Assembly (NCBI GenBank): GCA_029257185.1
Contig: JARICT010000004.1
Location: forward strand, 1-46,112
Length of the DNA: 46,112 nt
Reading direction: 5' to 3'
Source of the DNA: Quadrisphaera sp.
GTDB taxonomy: Bacteria; Actinomycetota; Actinomycetes; Actinomycetales; Quadrisphaeraceae
The notes below the pieces were generated by a model. It saw nothing but the letters and a program-made list of their open reading frames with translations. It was not told the DNA's origin and did not search any database. Shown here piece after piece: positions 36,250-45,200 of the stretch. The translations under genes were made by a program, and so were the position numbers. Within the stretch, counting starts at the first letter, position 1. Each line of letters opens with the position of its first letter.

Positions 36250-37787
36250 TGCCCGCGGGCCGCACGGCCGGCGCCACGGCCGCGAGCGCCCCGCGAGACC
36301 CGGTGGTCGAGGCCGCCAGCACGGTCGTGGGCGGTCCCCGGGGCCGCTACGCCTCCCCGTCCCGCAGCGGTGACGCCTGGGCGGGCCCTGTCCTCGCGGT
36401 GGCCGCAGGGGTGGCGGTCGCGCTCGCCGCCCTCTTCAGGGCGCACTGCCGAGGGACGGGGTGGTCGAGCCCCGACCAGCTCGTCCACGCCTGCTACTCC
36501 GACGTGGCGTCCCGCGTGGCCTCCGGGACGGTCGCCCAGCAGCCGCCCGGCGCCGCGCTGGCGACCGAGGCGCTCACCGCGCTCGCCGCGCCGCTCGCCT
36601 CGCTGCGCGGGGACGCCGGCGGCCCGGCCGGCGGCTCGCCGTCCGCCGGCGACGTGGTGGCCACCTTCGACCTGGCGGCCGTCCTGTCCGCCGTGGCCCT
36701 CGCGCTGGCCGCCCTGGCCCTCGTCGCCCTCACCCGCAGGAGCGGACGTCCGTGGGCTGCCTCGGCGCTGGTCCTCTCCCCGCTCGTGGTGGTCTCCGGG
36801 CTCCTCTCCCTGGAGCTGCTCGCGGTGGCGGGCGTGGCCGCCGGCCTGCTCGCTCACGCCCGCGGGCACCCGGCGCTCTGCGGCGCGGCGCTCGCGGCCT
36901 CGGCCACGCTCGACCCGCTCGCCGCCGTGGTGCTCGCCTCGCTGTGGGTCGTCGCGCTCGCCGCACCCGACGTGCACCGCACCGGCGCGGTGCGCGCCGT
37001 GGCCGCCAGCGCTGCCGGCGCGGCGACCGCCGCGGCGGCCGTGGCGCTCGGGTGGGTGGTCAGCGGGCTCGCGGCGCAGGCCGCACGAGCCCCGAGCGAC
37101 CTGCCCGGCGGCACTGCCGGTCCCGGCGACGTCGCCGCGGTGTCGGCCCTCGCGTCGTGGGTGCCCGACTGGGGGCCGGTCGCCGGGTACGGCTCCCTGT
37201 GGGGACTGCCGTCGCTGCCGGGGTCGCTCGGCGTGGTCCCGGGGCCCGTGGTGGTGGGCGGGGCCGCGGCGGGGACGCTGCTGGCGGTGGTCGCCGTAGC
37301 GGTTCTCGCGCGCCGGTGGTCGGCGGGGACGAGCCGCCTGGAGCCTGGCGGCGGTGCTGGCGGGGGTGCTGGCGGCGGGGCTGCCCGGCCTGCGGCCTCG
37401 GCGCGCCTGGCGCTCGTCGCGGTCGCCGTGGTCATGATCACGGCGACCACGGTCCCGCTCCAGTCGTCTCTGCTGCTGCTCCCTCTGGTGGTCGCCGCGG
37501 GGCTGCCGTGGCGCGTGACGCTGCCGTGGGCCCTCGTCGAGTGCGCAGCGGCCGTGCTCACGTGGCTCTACGTCTACGGCCAGGAGGTGCCCGCGCGGGG
37601 CGCCGAGCCGTGGACCTACGCCGTGGTGGTGCTCGCCCGGCTGTGCGCGGTGGCGTCGCTCGCCGTGGGGGCGCTGCGCCGCGGCGACGGTGCGACCACC
37701 GGCGAGGCCGGCCCCGAGGACCACCCCGAGCCGTGCGCCGGGCGCGGCGAACCGGCGGCGGCCTCGAGCACTCCCCCGCACCACTAG
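36249..37787 (+). CDS. Polytopic membrane protein, possible GT-C/GT87-like glycosyltransferase
   Basis: A 512-residue protein with roughly 10 hydrophobic segments, Ala/Val/Leu-rich. A short extracytoplasmic CYSDVASR-type loop after the first segment and its position between the PBP and rpsF match the mannosyltransferase-like integral-membrane proteins of this neighbourhood (Rv0051 type). No catalytic motif can be confirmed. Start ATG at 36249 overlaps the PBP stop (TGATG). Function is inferred from context only. Confidence 0.6.
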   Translation: MPAGRTAGATAASAPRDPVVEAASTVVGGPRGRYASPSRSGDAWAGPVLAVAAGVAVALAALFRAHCRGTGWSSPDQLVHACYSDVASRVASGTVAQQPPGAALATEALTALAAPLASLRGDAGGPAGGSPSAGDVVATFDLAAVLSAVALALAALALVALTRRSGRPWAASALVLSPLVVVSGLLSLELLAVAGVAAGLLAHARGHPALCGAALAASATLDPLAAVVLASLWVVALAAPDVHRTGAVRAVAASAAGAATAAAAVALGWVVSGLAAQAARAPSDLPGGTAGPGDVAAVSALASWVPDWGPVAGYGSLWGLPSLPGSLGVVPGPVVVGGAAAGTLLAVVAVAVLARRWSAGTSRLEPGGGAGGGAGGGAARPAASARLALVAVAVVMITATTVPLQSSLLLLPLVVAAGLPWRVTLPWALVECAAAVLTWLYVYGQEVPARGAEPWTYAVVVLARLCAVASLAVGALRRGDGATTGEAGPEDHPEPCAGRGEPAAASSTPPHH

Positions 37788-37907
37788 ACTGCACCGGTTC
37801 GGGGAAGGCCCGCGCTGCGCTCCGCAGCACGGCACTCCCCGGCCGACGCTCGACCCTCCTGCCACGGAGAGACCGTGGCCGCTGAGACCAGAGGAGGTGG
37901 GTACCGC
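37785..37907 (+). promoter_or_regulatory. rpsF promoter and leader
   Basis: TAGACT at 37785-37790 is a good -10 hexamer (it overlaps the TAG stop of the previous gene). In the leader a perfect hairpin GCCACGG/CCGTGGC (37861-37867 and 37873-37879, loop AGAGA) precedes GAGGAGG. Leaders of S6 operons in many bacteria bind an S6:S18 complex through a CCG-bearing motif, so this hairpin is a weak candidate for such control. Confidence 0.35.
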
Positions 37908-38498
37908 ATGCGTCAGTACGAGCTCATGGTCATCCTGGACGCTGACCTCGAGGAGCGCACCGTCGCTCCGTCGTTGGACAGGTTCCTCAACGTGATCCGC
38001 CAGGGCGGTGGGACCGTCGAGAAGACCGACATCTGGGGCCGCCGTCGCCTCGCCTACGACATCAACAAGAAGTCCGAGGGCATCTACGCCGTCGTGGACC
38101 TCGTCGCCACCCCCGAGCTGGCGAAGGAGCTGGACCGCCAGCTGGGCCTCAACGAGTCGGTGCTGCGCACCAAGCTGATGCGCACCGACACGGGGACCTC
38201 CAAGGAGAAGGCCCGTCGCGCGGCGAAGAAGCTCGCCGCCGCGGAGTCCGACACCCCCACCACCTCGGCCCCGCCGGCCGTGCCCCCTGCCCCGGCCGCC
38301 GGCGCCTCGCGCGGCGGGCGCGGTGCTGGACCGGGCTCGCGCCCGGGCGGATCCTCGGGGCCCTCCGGTCCCCGTCGTCCCGCGGGGGCCCCGGCGCCGG
38401 AGACCTCGGCGCCTGCCCCGGCCCCGGCAGCCCCGGGTGGCGGTACGCCGACCCCCGGTCCGACGCCCCGGCCGACGCCCCGCCCCGCTTCGTCCTGA
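37908..38498 (+). CDS. rpsF: 30S ribosomal protein S6 with long C-terminal extension
   Basis: S6 pairs with S18 in the small subunit. The first about 96 residues are standard ([51 protein letters not shown]), then a roughly 100-residue Pro/Ala/Gly/Ser tail. The usual length is about 96, so the protein is doubled by a low-complexity tail. GAGGAGG is 10 bp before the ATG. Confidence 0.95.
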   Translation: MRQYELMVILDADLEERTVAPSLDRFLNVIRQGGGTVEKTDIWGRRRLAYDINKKSEGIYAVVDLVATPELAKELDRQLGLNESVLRTKLMRTDTGTSKEKARRAAKKLAAAESDTPTTSAPPAVPPAPAAGASRGGRGAGPGSRPGGSSGPSGPRRPAGAPAPETSAPAPAPAAPGGGTPTPGPTPRPTPRPASS

Positions 38499-38500
38499 GC

Positions 38501-38532
38501 GCGGGGCTCCCGACCCCGGTCGGGAGCCCCGC
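38501..38532. terminator. Perfect hairpin between rpsF and ssb
   Basis: GCGGGGCTCCCGACC (38501-38515) is followed after CC by its exact complement (38518-38532), a 15-bp perfect dyad immediately after the rpsF stop. No T-run follows. It may attenuate or process the rpsF-ssb transcript; internal to an otherwise cotranscribed operon. Confidence 0.6.
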
Positions 38533-38573
38533 GCCACGGCACCCACCCCTGAGACGTCCCCAAGGAGCACCGC

Positions 38574-39176
38574 ATGGCTGGCGAGACGACCATCACCGTG
38601 ATCGGGAACCTCACCGCGGACCCCGAGCTGCGGTTCACCCCCTCGGGCGCGGCGGTCGCCAACTTCACCGTCGCGTCCACGCCCCGTCAGTTCGACCGCC
38701 AGTCCAACGACTGGAAGGACGGCGAGACCCTCTTCATGAGGTGCTCGATCTGGCGTGACGCGGCGGAGAACGTGGCGGAGTCGCTCACCAAGGGCAATCG
38801 CGTGGTCGTCACCGGTCGCCTCGTCTCGCGCACCTTCGACACGAAGGAGGGCGAGAAGCGCACCGTCATGGAGCTGCAGGCCGACGAGATCGGCCCGTCG
38901 CTGCGGTACGCCACCGCAAAGGTCAACCGCACGCAGCGCGGTGGCGGCGGTGGTTTCGGCGGCGGTCAGCAGGCGGGCGGCCAGCAGGGCGGCACCCAGG
39001 GTGGCGGCTTCGGCGGCCAGCAGGGCGGCCAGCAGGGTGGCGGCTTCGGCGGTCAGCAGGGCGGAGCGAGCGCCCCGCAGACCGACCCGTGGGCCACCGG
39101 ACCCTCCGGCGGCGGCAACCAGGGCGGCGGCGGAGGGTGGGGCGGAGGCTCCTACTCCGACGACCCGCCGTTCTGA
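38574..39176 (+). CDS. ssb: Single-stranded DNA-binding protein
   Basis: Coats ssDNA in replication and repair. OB-fold residues 1-110 ([55 protein letters not shown]), then a Gly/Gln-rich linker with a duplicated 12-residue unit (36-bp DNA repeat near 38997 and 39033) and the acidic tip SDDPPF that docks partner proteins. 200 residues. AAGGAG precedes ATG at 38574. Within the rpsF-ssb-rpsR-rplI operon. Confidence 0.96.
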   Translation: MAGETTITVIGNLTADPELRFTPSGAAVANFTVASTPRQFDRQSNDWKDGETLFMRCSIWRDAAENVAESLTKGNRVVVTGRLVSRTFDTKEGEKRTVMELQADEIGPSLRYATAKVNRTQRGGGGGFGGGQQAGGQQGGTQGGGFGGQQGGQQGGGFGGQQGGASAPQTDPWATGPSGGGNQGGGGGWGGGSYSDDPPF

Positions 39177-39251
39177 TCGACCCGCAGCCTCATCGGCCGG
39201 CCCGCGCCGGCCCACCAACAGCATCGTGCGACATGACGAGAGGAGCACACC

Positions 39252-39488
39252 GTGGCGAAGCCTCCGGTGCGCAAGCCCAAGAAGAAGCTCAACCCGCTCA
39301 AGGCGGCCAAGATCGTCGAGATCGACTACAAGGACACCACGCTCCTGCGGAAGTTCATCTCGGACCGCGGCAAGATCCGCGCGCGCCGTGTCACCGGCGT
39401 CTCCGTGCAGGAGCAGCGGCGCATCGCGACGGCCGTGAAGAACGCCCGCGAGGTGGCACTGCTGCCCTACACCAGCTCCGGCCGCTGA
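39252..39488 (+). CDS. rpsR: 30S ribosomal protein S18
   Basis: A 78-residue basic protein with [28 protein letters not shown] and [10 protein letters not shown](V)S, the complete S18 core. GTG at 39252 has GAGGAG upstream. It partners S6 from the same operon. The Cys residues of zinc-binding S18 paralogues are absent. Confidence 0.96.
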   Translation: MAKPPVRKPKKKLNPLKAAKIVEIDYKDTTLLRKFISDRGKIRARRVTGVSVQEQRRIATAVKNAREVALLPYTSSGR

Positions 39489-39498
39489 GGAGGCGACG

Positions 39499-39945
39499 AT
39501 GAGGCTCATCCTGACCCAGGAGGTCACCGGTCTCGGCGCCCCCGGCGACGTGGTCGACGTCAAGGACGGCTACGGCCGCAACTTCCTGCTCCCCCGCCAG
39601 CTCGCCACGGTGTTCAGCCGCGGCGGTGCCAAGCAGGTCGAGCAGATCCGTGCCGCCCGTGCGTCTCGCGAGGTCGCGAACCTCGACGACGCGCAGGCGC
39701 TCAAGGCCTCCCTCGAGGGAAACCCGGTCCGCCTCACCGCGCGCTCGGGCCCCGGCGGACGGCTGTTCGGCGCGGTGACCCCGGCAGACGTCGCCCACGC
39801 GGTGGCGGAGCAGGGACGGACGATCGACCGCCGCAAGGTCGAGATCCGCAACCCCATCCGGTCGCTGGGCACCTACACGGTGTCCGTGCGCCTGCACCCG
39901 GAGGTCTCGGCGACCCTCGACCTCGAGGTCGTCCCCGAGGCCTGA
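39499..39945 (+). CDS. rplI: 50S ribosomal protein L9
   Basis: A 148-residue L9: [33 protein letters not shown] is the conserved N-domain and TPADVAHAV...[24 protein letters not shown] the C-domain. The length is normal. It is the last gene of the rpsF operon and is followed by a strong terminator. Confidence 0.97.
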   Translation: MRLILTQEVTGLGAPGDVVDVKDGYGRNFLLPRQLATVFSRGGAKQVEQIRAARASREVANLDDAQALKASLEGNPVRLTARSGPGGRLFGAVTPADVAHAVAEQGRTIDRRKVEIRNPIRSLGTYTVSVRLHPEVSATLDLEVVPEA

Positions 39946-39990
39946 GACACCAGCACCAGCACCAGCCGGCCAGCACCAGCACTGGCACCA

Positions 39991-40029
39991 CCGCAGGGGT
40001 GGCCCCGTCCGTCGGGGCCACCCCTGCGG
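39991..40029 (+). terminator. Strong terminator of the rpsF-ssb-rpsR-rplI operon
   Basis: CCGCAGGGGTGGCCCC (39991-40006) pairs perfectly with GGGGCCACCCCTGCGG (40014-40029), 7-nt loop, about 45 bp after the rplI stop. It has no T-run but the stem is 16 to 17 bp, and it is preceded by a CAGCACC-rich stretch. Confidence 0.85.
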
Positions 40030-40083
40030 TGCGTCCGGACGTCATGATGGGTGGGTCGACGTCGAGGGCTTCCGTCCGTCCCC

Positions 40084-40334
40084 CCTCGCTCGATCGGGGA
40101 CGTCCTGCCGCGTGGTGATGCCCTCCTCGCTCTATCGGGGACGTCCTGCCGCGTGGCTGACCTGGCTCGGCGCGGTGGGAGGTCCCCGGTCGTGGCGCGG
40201 AGGGGCGTCGCGGCCTCTCCTGGGCGACAGCACGGACCGGGGACGTCGCACCGTGCTCTGAGCGGTTCTGGCGCGGTGGGGCGTCCCCGGTCGGGCTGTG
40301 GTCTGGTTCTGGCGCGGTGGGGCGTCCCCGGTCG
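40084..40334. repeat. Inverted array of 41-bp-spaced repeats (REP-like)
   Basis: Two 32-bp copies (40084-40115, 40125-40156; one mismatch, start to start 41 bp) face left, and two 30-bp copies (40264-40293, 40305-40334; identical, 41-bp spacing) face right. A diverged copy (40171-40192) and a fragment near 40231-40251 lie between. The left and right families are inverted relatives sharing a GGGGACGTCC-type core. No coding potential; resembles an imperfect long inverted repeat or REP/BIME-type element. Confidence 0.7.
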
Positions 40335-40368
40335 AGGGGAGGGGTGCCCGTCAGGGCGCCCGGCGGCG

Positions 40369-41787
40369 TCAGTCCAGCGAGCCGCTGCGCGTCCACGCCT
40401 CGCCGCGCACCCGCCAGCCCAGGGCCGCCCCTCGCAGCAGCATGAACAGGCCGGCGAAGGCCACCCAGAGCCACGTGAGCCCCGCGGCGCCGTCGGGGCC
40501 CCAGCGGCCCACGGCGAGCGCGACCGGCACGTAGAGGACCGTCGTGAGCGCGGAGGCGCCAGCCAGGTAGCGGCCGTCCCCGGCGCCCATGAGCACCCCG
40601 TCGAGCGCGAACACCCACCCGGCGAGCGGCTGGGTGACCGCGACGACCACCAGGGCCGCGGAGATGCCCGCGGCCGTCGTCGCCGCGGTCGCCCCGTCGC
40701 CGCCGTCGCCCGCGGGGGCTGCGGTGAAGAGCGCCGGGACCCACGGGGAGGCGACGACGACGGCGACGCCCAGCACCACCCCGGCGCCGACGCTGATGCG
40801 CACGCAGCTGCGCAGGACGCTGCGCGCGAGCACCTGCCCTCCGGCGCCGAGGGCGTTGGAGACGAGCACCTGCGCCGCGATCGCCACGGCGTCCAGCGCG
40901 AGCGCCAGGAGCGACCACAGCTGCATGACCACGTGGTGACCCGCGAGCGCCGCGACGCCCTGCCCCCCGGCGACCGCCGTCGTCACGAGCAGGGCCACCC
41001 GCAGCCCCAGGGTCCGCACCAGCAGCGGCGCGCTGGTCCGGGCCGAGCGCGCCACCCCTGACCGCCGCAGCCCCAGCCCGCAGCCGGCCCTGCGCGCGCG
41101 GACGACCACCACGGCGGCGGCCGCGAGCCCGGCGCCGGTCTGGGCCAGCGCCGTGCCGATCGCGGCCCCGGCGAGACCCCACCCGAGGACGAGCACGAGC
41201 AGCACGTCGAGCCCGGCGTTGACGAGCGCGGCGGTGACGGCCACCACCAGCGGCGTCCGCAGGTCCGAGAGGCCGCGCAGGGTGCCCGTGGCGCCGAGGA
41301 GCAGCAGCATCCCCGGCAGGCCAGGGGCGGACAGCTGGAGGTACAGCGTCGCCCCGCCGGACGCCGCTGCCGGCGTGTCGAGGGCTCGGACCAGGACGGG
41401 CGCTGCGGCCGCGGCCAGGGCCGCCATGACCAGGCCGATGCCCAGCGCCAGCCACAGCCCGTCGATCCCGCGGTCCAGGGCCTCGCGCGGGCGGCCCCCG
41501 CCCGTCAGGCGCCCGACGTCCGCCGTCGTGGCGTAGGCGAGCACGATGAAGAGCCCGACGGCGGTGGACAGCAGGGCGCTCCCCACCGCAAGGCCGGCCA
41601 GGGCGTCGGCGCCGGTGGTGCCCACGATGGCGGCGTCGGTCAGCAGGAACAGCGGCTCCGCCACCAGGGCGCCGAGGGCGGGGACGGCGAGGGTGAGCAC
41701 CTGGCGCAGCGGTGATCTGGCCCCGGTCTGCTCCCCCGACGCGGAGCCCTCTCCGGACCCTGCCCCGCCGACTCCCACGCCGGTCAT
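40369..41787 (-). CDS. MATE-family efflux protein
   Basis: A 472-residue membrane protein with about 12 segments of the MOP/MATE type: VLTLAVPALGALVAEPLFLL, DAAIVGTTGADALAGLA, STAVGLFIVLAYATTADV and the second-half ALDAVAIAAQVLVSNALGAG. Likely a cation-coupled exporter (DinF-like); substrate unknown. ATG at 41787 is chosen since upstream in-frame sequence overlaps the DnaA-box cluster. Facing dnaB divergently. Confidence 0.87.
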   Translation of the reverse strand: MTGVGVGGAGSGEGSASGEQTGARSPLRQVLTLAVPALGALVAEPLFLLTDAAIVGTTGADALAGLAVGSALLSTAVGLFIVLAYATTADVGRLTGGGRPREALDRGIDGLWLALGIGLVMAALAAAAAPVLVRALDTPAAASGGATLYLQLSAPGLPGMLLLLGATGTLRGLSDLRTPLVVAVTAALVNAGLDVLLVLVLGWGLAGAAIGTALAQTGAGLAAAAVVVVRARRAGCGLGLRRSGVARSARTSAPLLVRTLGLRVALLVTTAVAGGQGVAALAGHHVVMQLWSLLALALDAVAIAAQVLVSNALGAGGQVLARSVLRSCVRISVGAGVVLGVAVVVASPWVPALFTAAPAGDGGDGATAATTAAGISAALVVVAVTQPLAGWVFALDGVLMGAGDGRYLAGASALTTVLYVPVALAVGRWGPDGAAGLTWLWVAFAGLFMLLRGAALGWRVRGEAWTRSGSLD

Positions 41788-42200
41788 CAGACCATGCGCC
41801 GAGCACCGTCGAGACGGGCGGTTCTGTCCACAGGTGTGGACGACACGCCCGGATGAGCGCCACGCCGAGAACATGCGCTGAAAGCGTCCATCCACAGCCT
41901 TTCGGCGTGTCCAGGGGCCCCAGCAGGCCGGATGTCGCCGCAAACCGGCGCTCGATCTCCCGGTGTCCACAGACTTATCCACCGTCTGTGCACACCCGAG
42001 CCGCCCAAGCACGTCAGTTGTCCACAGGCTGCAGCGGGGTGGGTGGCGCTCCTCGTCGACATCTGCGGGCGCGGCGACCTACCGTTCGGACACTTCCTCA
42101 CCACCCCTTCGCCGAGGCTGCCCGCCCCGCGCGGCCGGGCCGCGCTGTCGGTGCTCGGTGATGGGGTGGGACGCATGGCTGGACCGAGGGGGGACGCAGG
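41788..42200. other. MATE-dnaB divergent gap
   Basis: A 413-bp gap holding the DnaA-box cluster and presumably the promoters of both divergent genes; no clear -35/-10 pair was recognised and no gene is supported. Confidence 0.6.
41824..42026. promoter_or_regulatory. Second DnaA-box cluster upstream of dnaB
   Basis: Within 203 bp: CTGTCCACA (41824), TGTGGACGA (41835, minus), CCATCCACA (41888), GTGTCCACA (41963), TTATCCACC (41975) and a perfect TTGTCCACA (42018-42026). The two best are better matches than any in oriC. Located between MATE and dnaB, about 36 kb from oriC. May regulate dnaB or titrate DnaA. Confidence 0.7.
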
Positions 42201-45200
42201 ATGAGCATCGAGCTCGAGGAGTACGAGCGGTCCGCGGGCGGGTCCGAGGACCTCGGCCGCACCCCCCCGCAGGACGTCGCCGCGGAGCAGAGCGTGCTCG
42301 GCGGGATGATGCTCAGCAAGGACGCCATCGCCGACGTCGTGGAGCAGCTGCGCGGCAGCGACTTCTACCGGCCGGCCCACGAGATGGTCTACGACGCCGT
42401 CCTGGACCTCTACGGGCGCGGGGAGCCGGCGGACGCCATCACCGTGGCGGCCACGCTCACCCAGCGCGGCCAGCTGGGGCGCGTGGGGGGGCAGTCGTAC
42501 CTCCACACGCTGATCTCCGCGGTGCCCACGGCGGCCAACGCCGGGTACTACGCGCGGATCGTCCGCGAGCGCGCCGTGCTGCGGCGCCTGGTCGAGGCCG
42601 GGACGAAGATCGTGCAGCTGGGCTACGCGGCCGACGGCGGCGACGTCGACGGGCTGGTCAACTCCGCCCAGGCCGAGGTGTACGCCGTCACCGAGCGCAC
42701 CGTCAGCGAGGACTACGTGCCGCTGGGAGACGTCCTCGAGGGCACCATCGACGAGATCGAGGCGTCCAGCCACCGCGGCGACGGCATGGTGGGGGTGCCG
42801 ACCGGTTTCGCGGACCTCGACCAGCTGACCAACGGGCTGCACCCCGGGCAGATGATCGTGATCGCCGCCCGGCCCGCCATCGGCAAGGCCCTGGCCCTCG
42901 GCACGGCCCTGCCGACGCCGACGGGCTGGACCACGATGGGGCGGGTCGCCGTGGGTGACGAGGTCCTCGCCGCCGACGGCAGCCCCACCCGCGTGCTCGC
43001 CGCCACCGGGGTGATGCGCGGGCGCCCGTGCTTCGAGGTCACCTTCGACGACGCCACGACCGTCGTCGCGGACGCGGAGCACCAGTGGGTCACCCGGACC
43101 AGCGCCGAGCGGGCCGCCGGCGAGTCCGGAGGCGTGCGGACCACCGCGCAGCTGGCCGCCGCCACGGTCGCCGACCCGACCGCCGACCACCGGGTCGCCC
43201 TCACCGCACCGCTGGTCCTGCCGGTACCGGCGCTGCCGCTCGCGCCCTACGCGCTCGGCGCCTGGCTGGCCGGCGGCCACCGCGACGCCGCGCTGCTCAC
43301 CACCGACGACCACGCGGTGCTCGCCCGCGTCGAGGGGGAGGGGTACCGGACCGAGCGCGTCGACGGTGGGCTCACCCACCGCTGGCTGGGCGGAGAGGGT
43401 TGCGAGGACGAGGTGCCGGCGCTGCTGAGCGCCCACGGCCTGCTGGGAGTCCCGCGGGTGCCCGCGACGTACCTGCGGGCCGACGAGGCGTCCCGGCGGG
43501 CTCTGCTGGCGGGTCTGCTGGACGTCGCCGGGGGCGTCACCGAGCCGGGCGGCGTGTGCCTCACCCTCGGGGACGACGAGCTGGCCACCGACGTGCGCGA
43601 GCTCGTCGTCGGCCTCGGGTACCGCTGCACGCCGGGCGGCCCGCCGACGGCGGTGTCGTTCGCCGCCGAGGAGGACGTCTTCTGGCTCGAGCGCCAGCGC
43701 CTGCTGCACAAGGAGCGCCGCACGGGCGTCGCGGTGGCCGGTGATCGCGCCGTCGTCTCGGTGGTGGCGGTCCCCAGCGTCCCGGTGCGCTGCATCGAGG
43801 TGGCCCACCCCAGCCACCTGTACCTGGCGACCCGCTCGATGGTGCCCACGCACAACTCCACGATCGGCCTCGACATCGCCCGGTCGGCGTCCATCAAGAA
43901 CGGCATGCCCTCGGTGATCTTCTCGCTCGAGATGAGCAAGAACGAGATCACCATGCGGCTGCTCTCCGCCGAGGCGAAGATCCCGCTGCAGAACATGCGC
44001 AAGGGCACCATGCGCGAGGAGGACTGGACCAAGCTGGCCCGCACGATGGGCCAGGTGTCCGAGGCGCCGATGTTCATCGACGACTCGCCGAACATGACCC
44101 TCATGGAGATCCGCGCGAAGTGCCGGCGGATCAAGCAGCAGCACGACCTCAAGCTCGTGGTCATCGACTACCTGCAGCTCATGACCTCGGGCAAGCGGGT
44201 GGAGAGCCGCCAGCAGGAGGTCAGCGAGTTCTCCCGGGCGCTGAAGCTCCTCGCCAAGGAGCTCCAGGTGCCGGTCATCGCGATCAGCCAGCTGAACCGC
44301 GGCGCCGAGGCCCGCACGGACAAGAAGCCGGCGATGAGCGACCTGCGTGAGTCGGGGTGCCTCACGGCGGAGTCACGGCTCATGCGCGCCGACACGGGCG
44401 CAGAGGTGACGATCGGCGAGCTGGTCGAGTCCGAGGCCCGCGACGTGCCGGTGTGGGCGCTGAACGAGCGCCTACAACTTGTCCCGCGCACCCTGACGCA
44501 CGCCTTCTCGACCGGTGAGAAACAGACGTACCGGCTGACGATGACATCGGGGCGTCAGGTCGAGGCCACCGGAAACCATCCACTCCTGACGGTGGAGGGG
44601 TGGCGGCCCCTGGCTGAGATCCGTGAGGGGGACCGACTGGGGATCATCCGCCACGTCCCGCCCCCAGCACAGGTTGAGGCCTGGCACCACGACGAGGTCG
44701 TCCTCCTCGCCCACATGATCGGCGACGGCTCGATGGTGAAGCGCCAGCCGATCCGCTACGCGAGCGTCGACGAGGCGAACCTCGACGTCGTGAGCGACGC
44801 AGCGCGACGCCGGTTCGGGATCACTGCGGTGCGAGATGACTATCCAGCCGCACGGGTGACGACGCTGCGTCTCCCAGCGCCCTACCGGCTCGCACGCGGC
44901 AGGCGCAACTCCATCGCCGCCTGGCTCGACGAGCTGGGGCTCTTCGGCCTGCGGAGCCACGAGAAGTTCGTGCCCCACGGGGTGTTCGGCCTGCCGAAGA
45001 CGCAGGTAGCCCTCTTCTTGCGCCACCTGTGGGCCACGGACGGGTGCGTCTACCGGTACGACCAGCTGGGGTTCGGGCGGATCTACTACGCCTCGACCAG
45101 CCGGCGGTTGGCTGACGACGTGGTGCGGCTGCTGGCTCGGTTCAACATCCTGGGCAGGGTCAGCACCACGACGAAGGGGAAGTATCGCGACTGCTATCAG

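Larger units (their letters stand above)
39946..40368. other. rplI-MATE intergenic region
   Basis: A 423-bp convergent region. It holds a CACCAG-rich stretch (39950-39990), the rplI terminator (39991-40029) and the 41-bp repeat array (40084-40334). No gene is supported. Confidence 0.7.

Noticed and set aside
35586..39563. Minus-strand frame of about 1325 codons opposite the PBP-to-rpsR region
   Set aside because: Antisense shadow of recognised plus-strand genes; no motif.
39950..39990. CACCAG-rich stretch as a tandem repeat of interest
   Set aside because: Short, imperfect and directly before the terminator; likely slippage.
40084..40334. 41-bp spaced repeats as a CRISPR array
   Set aside because: Intervening sequences of 9-11 bp are too short for spacers, copies are inverted and only two per arm, and no cas gene is present.
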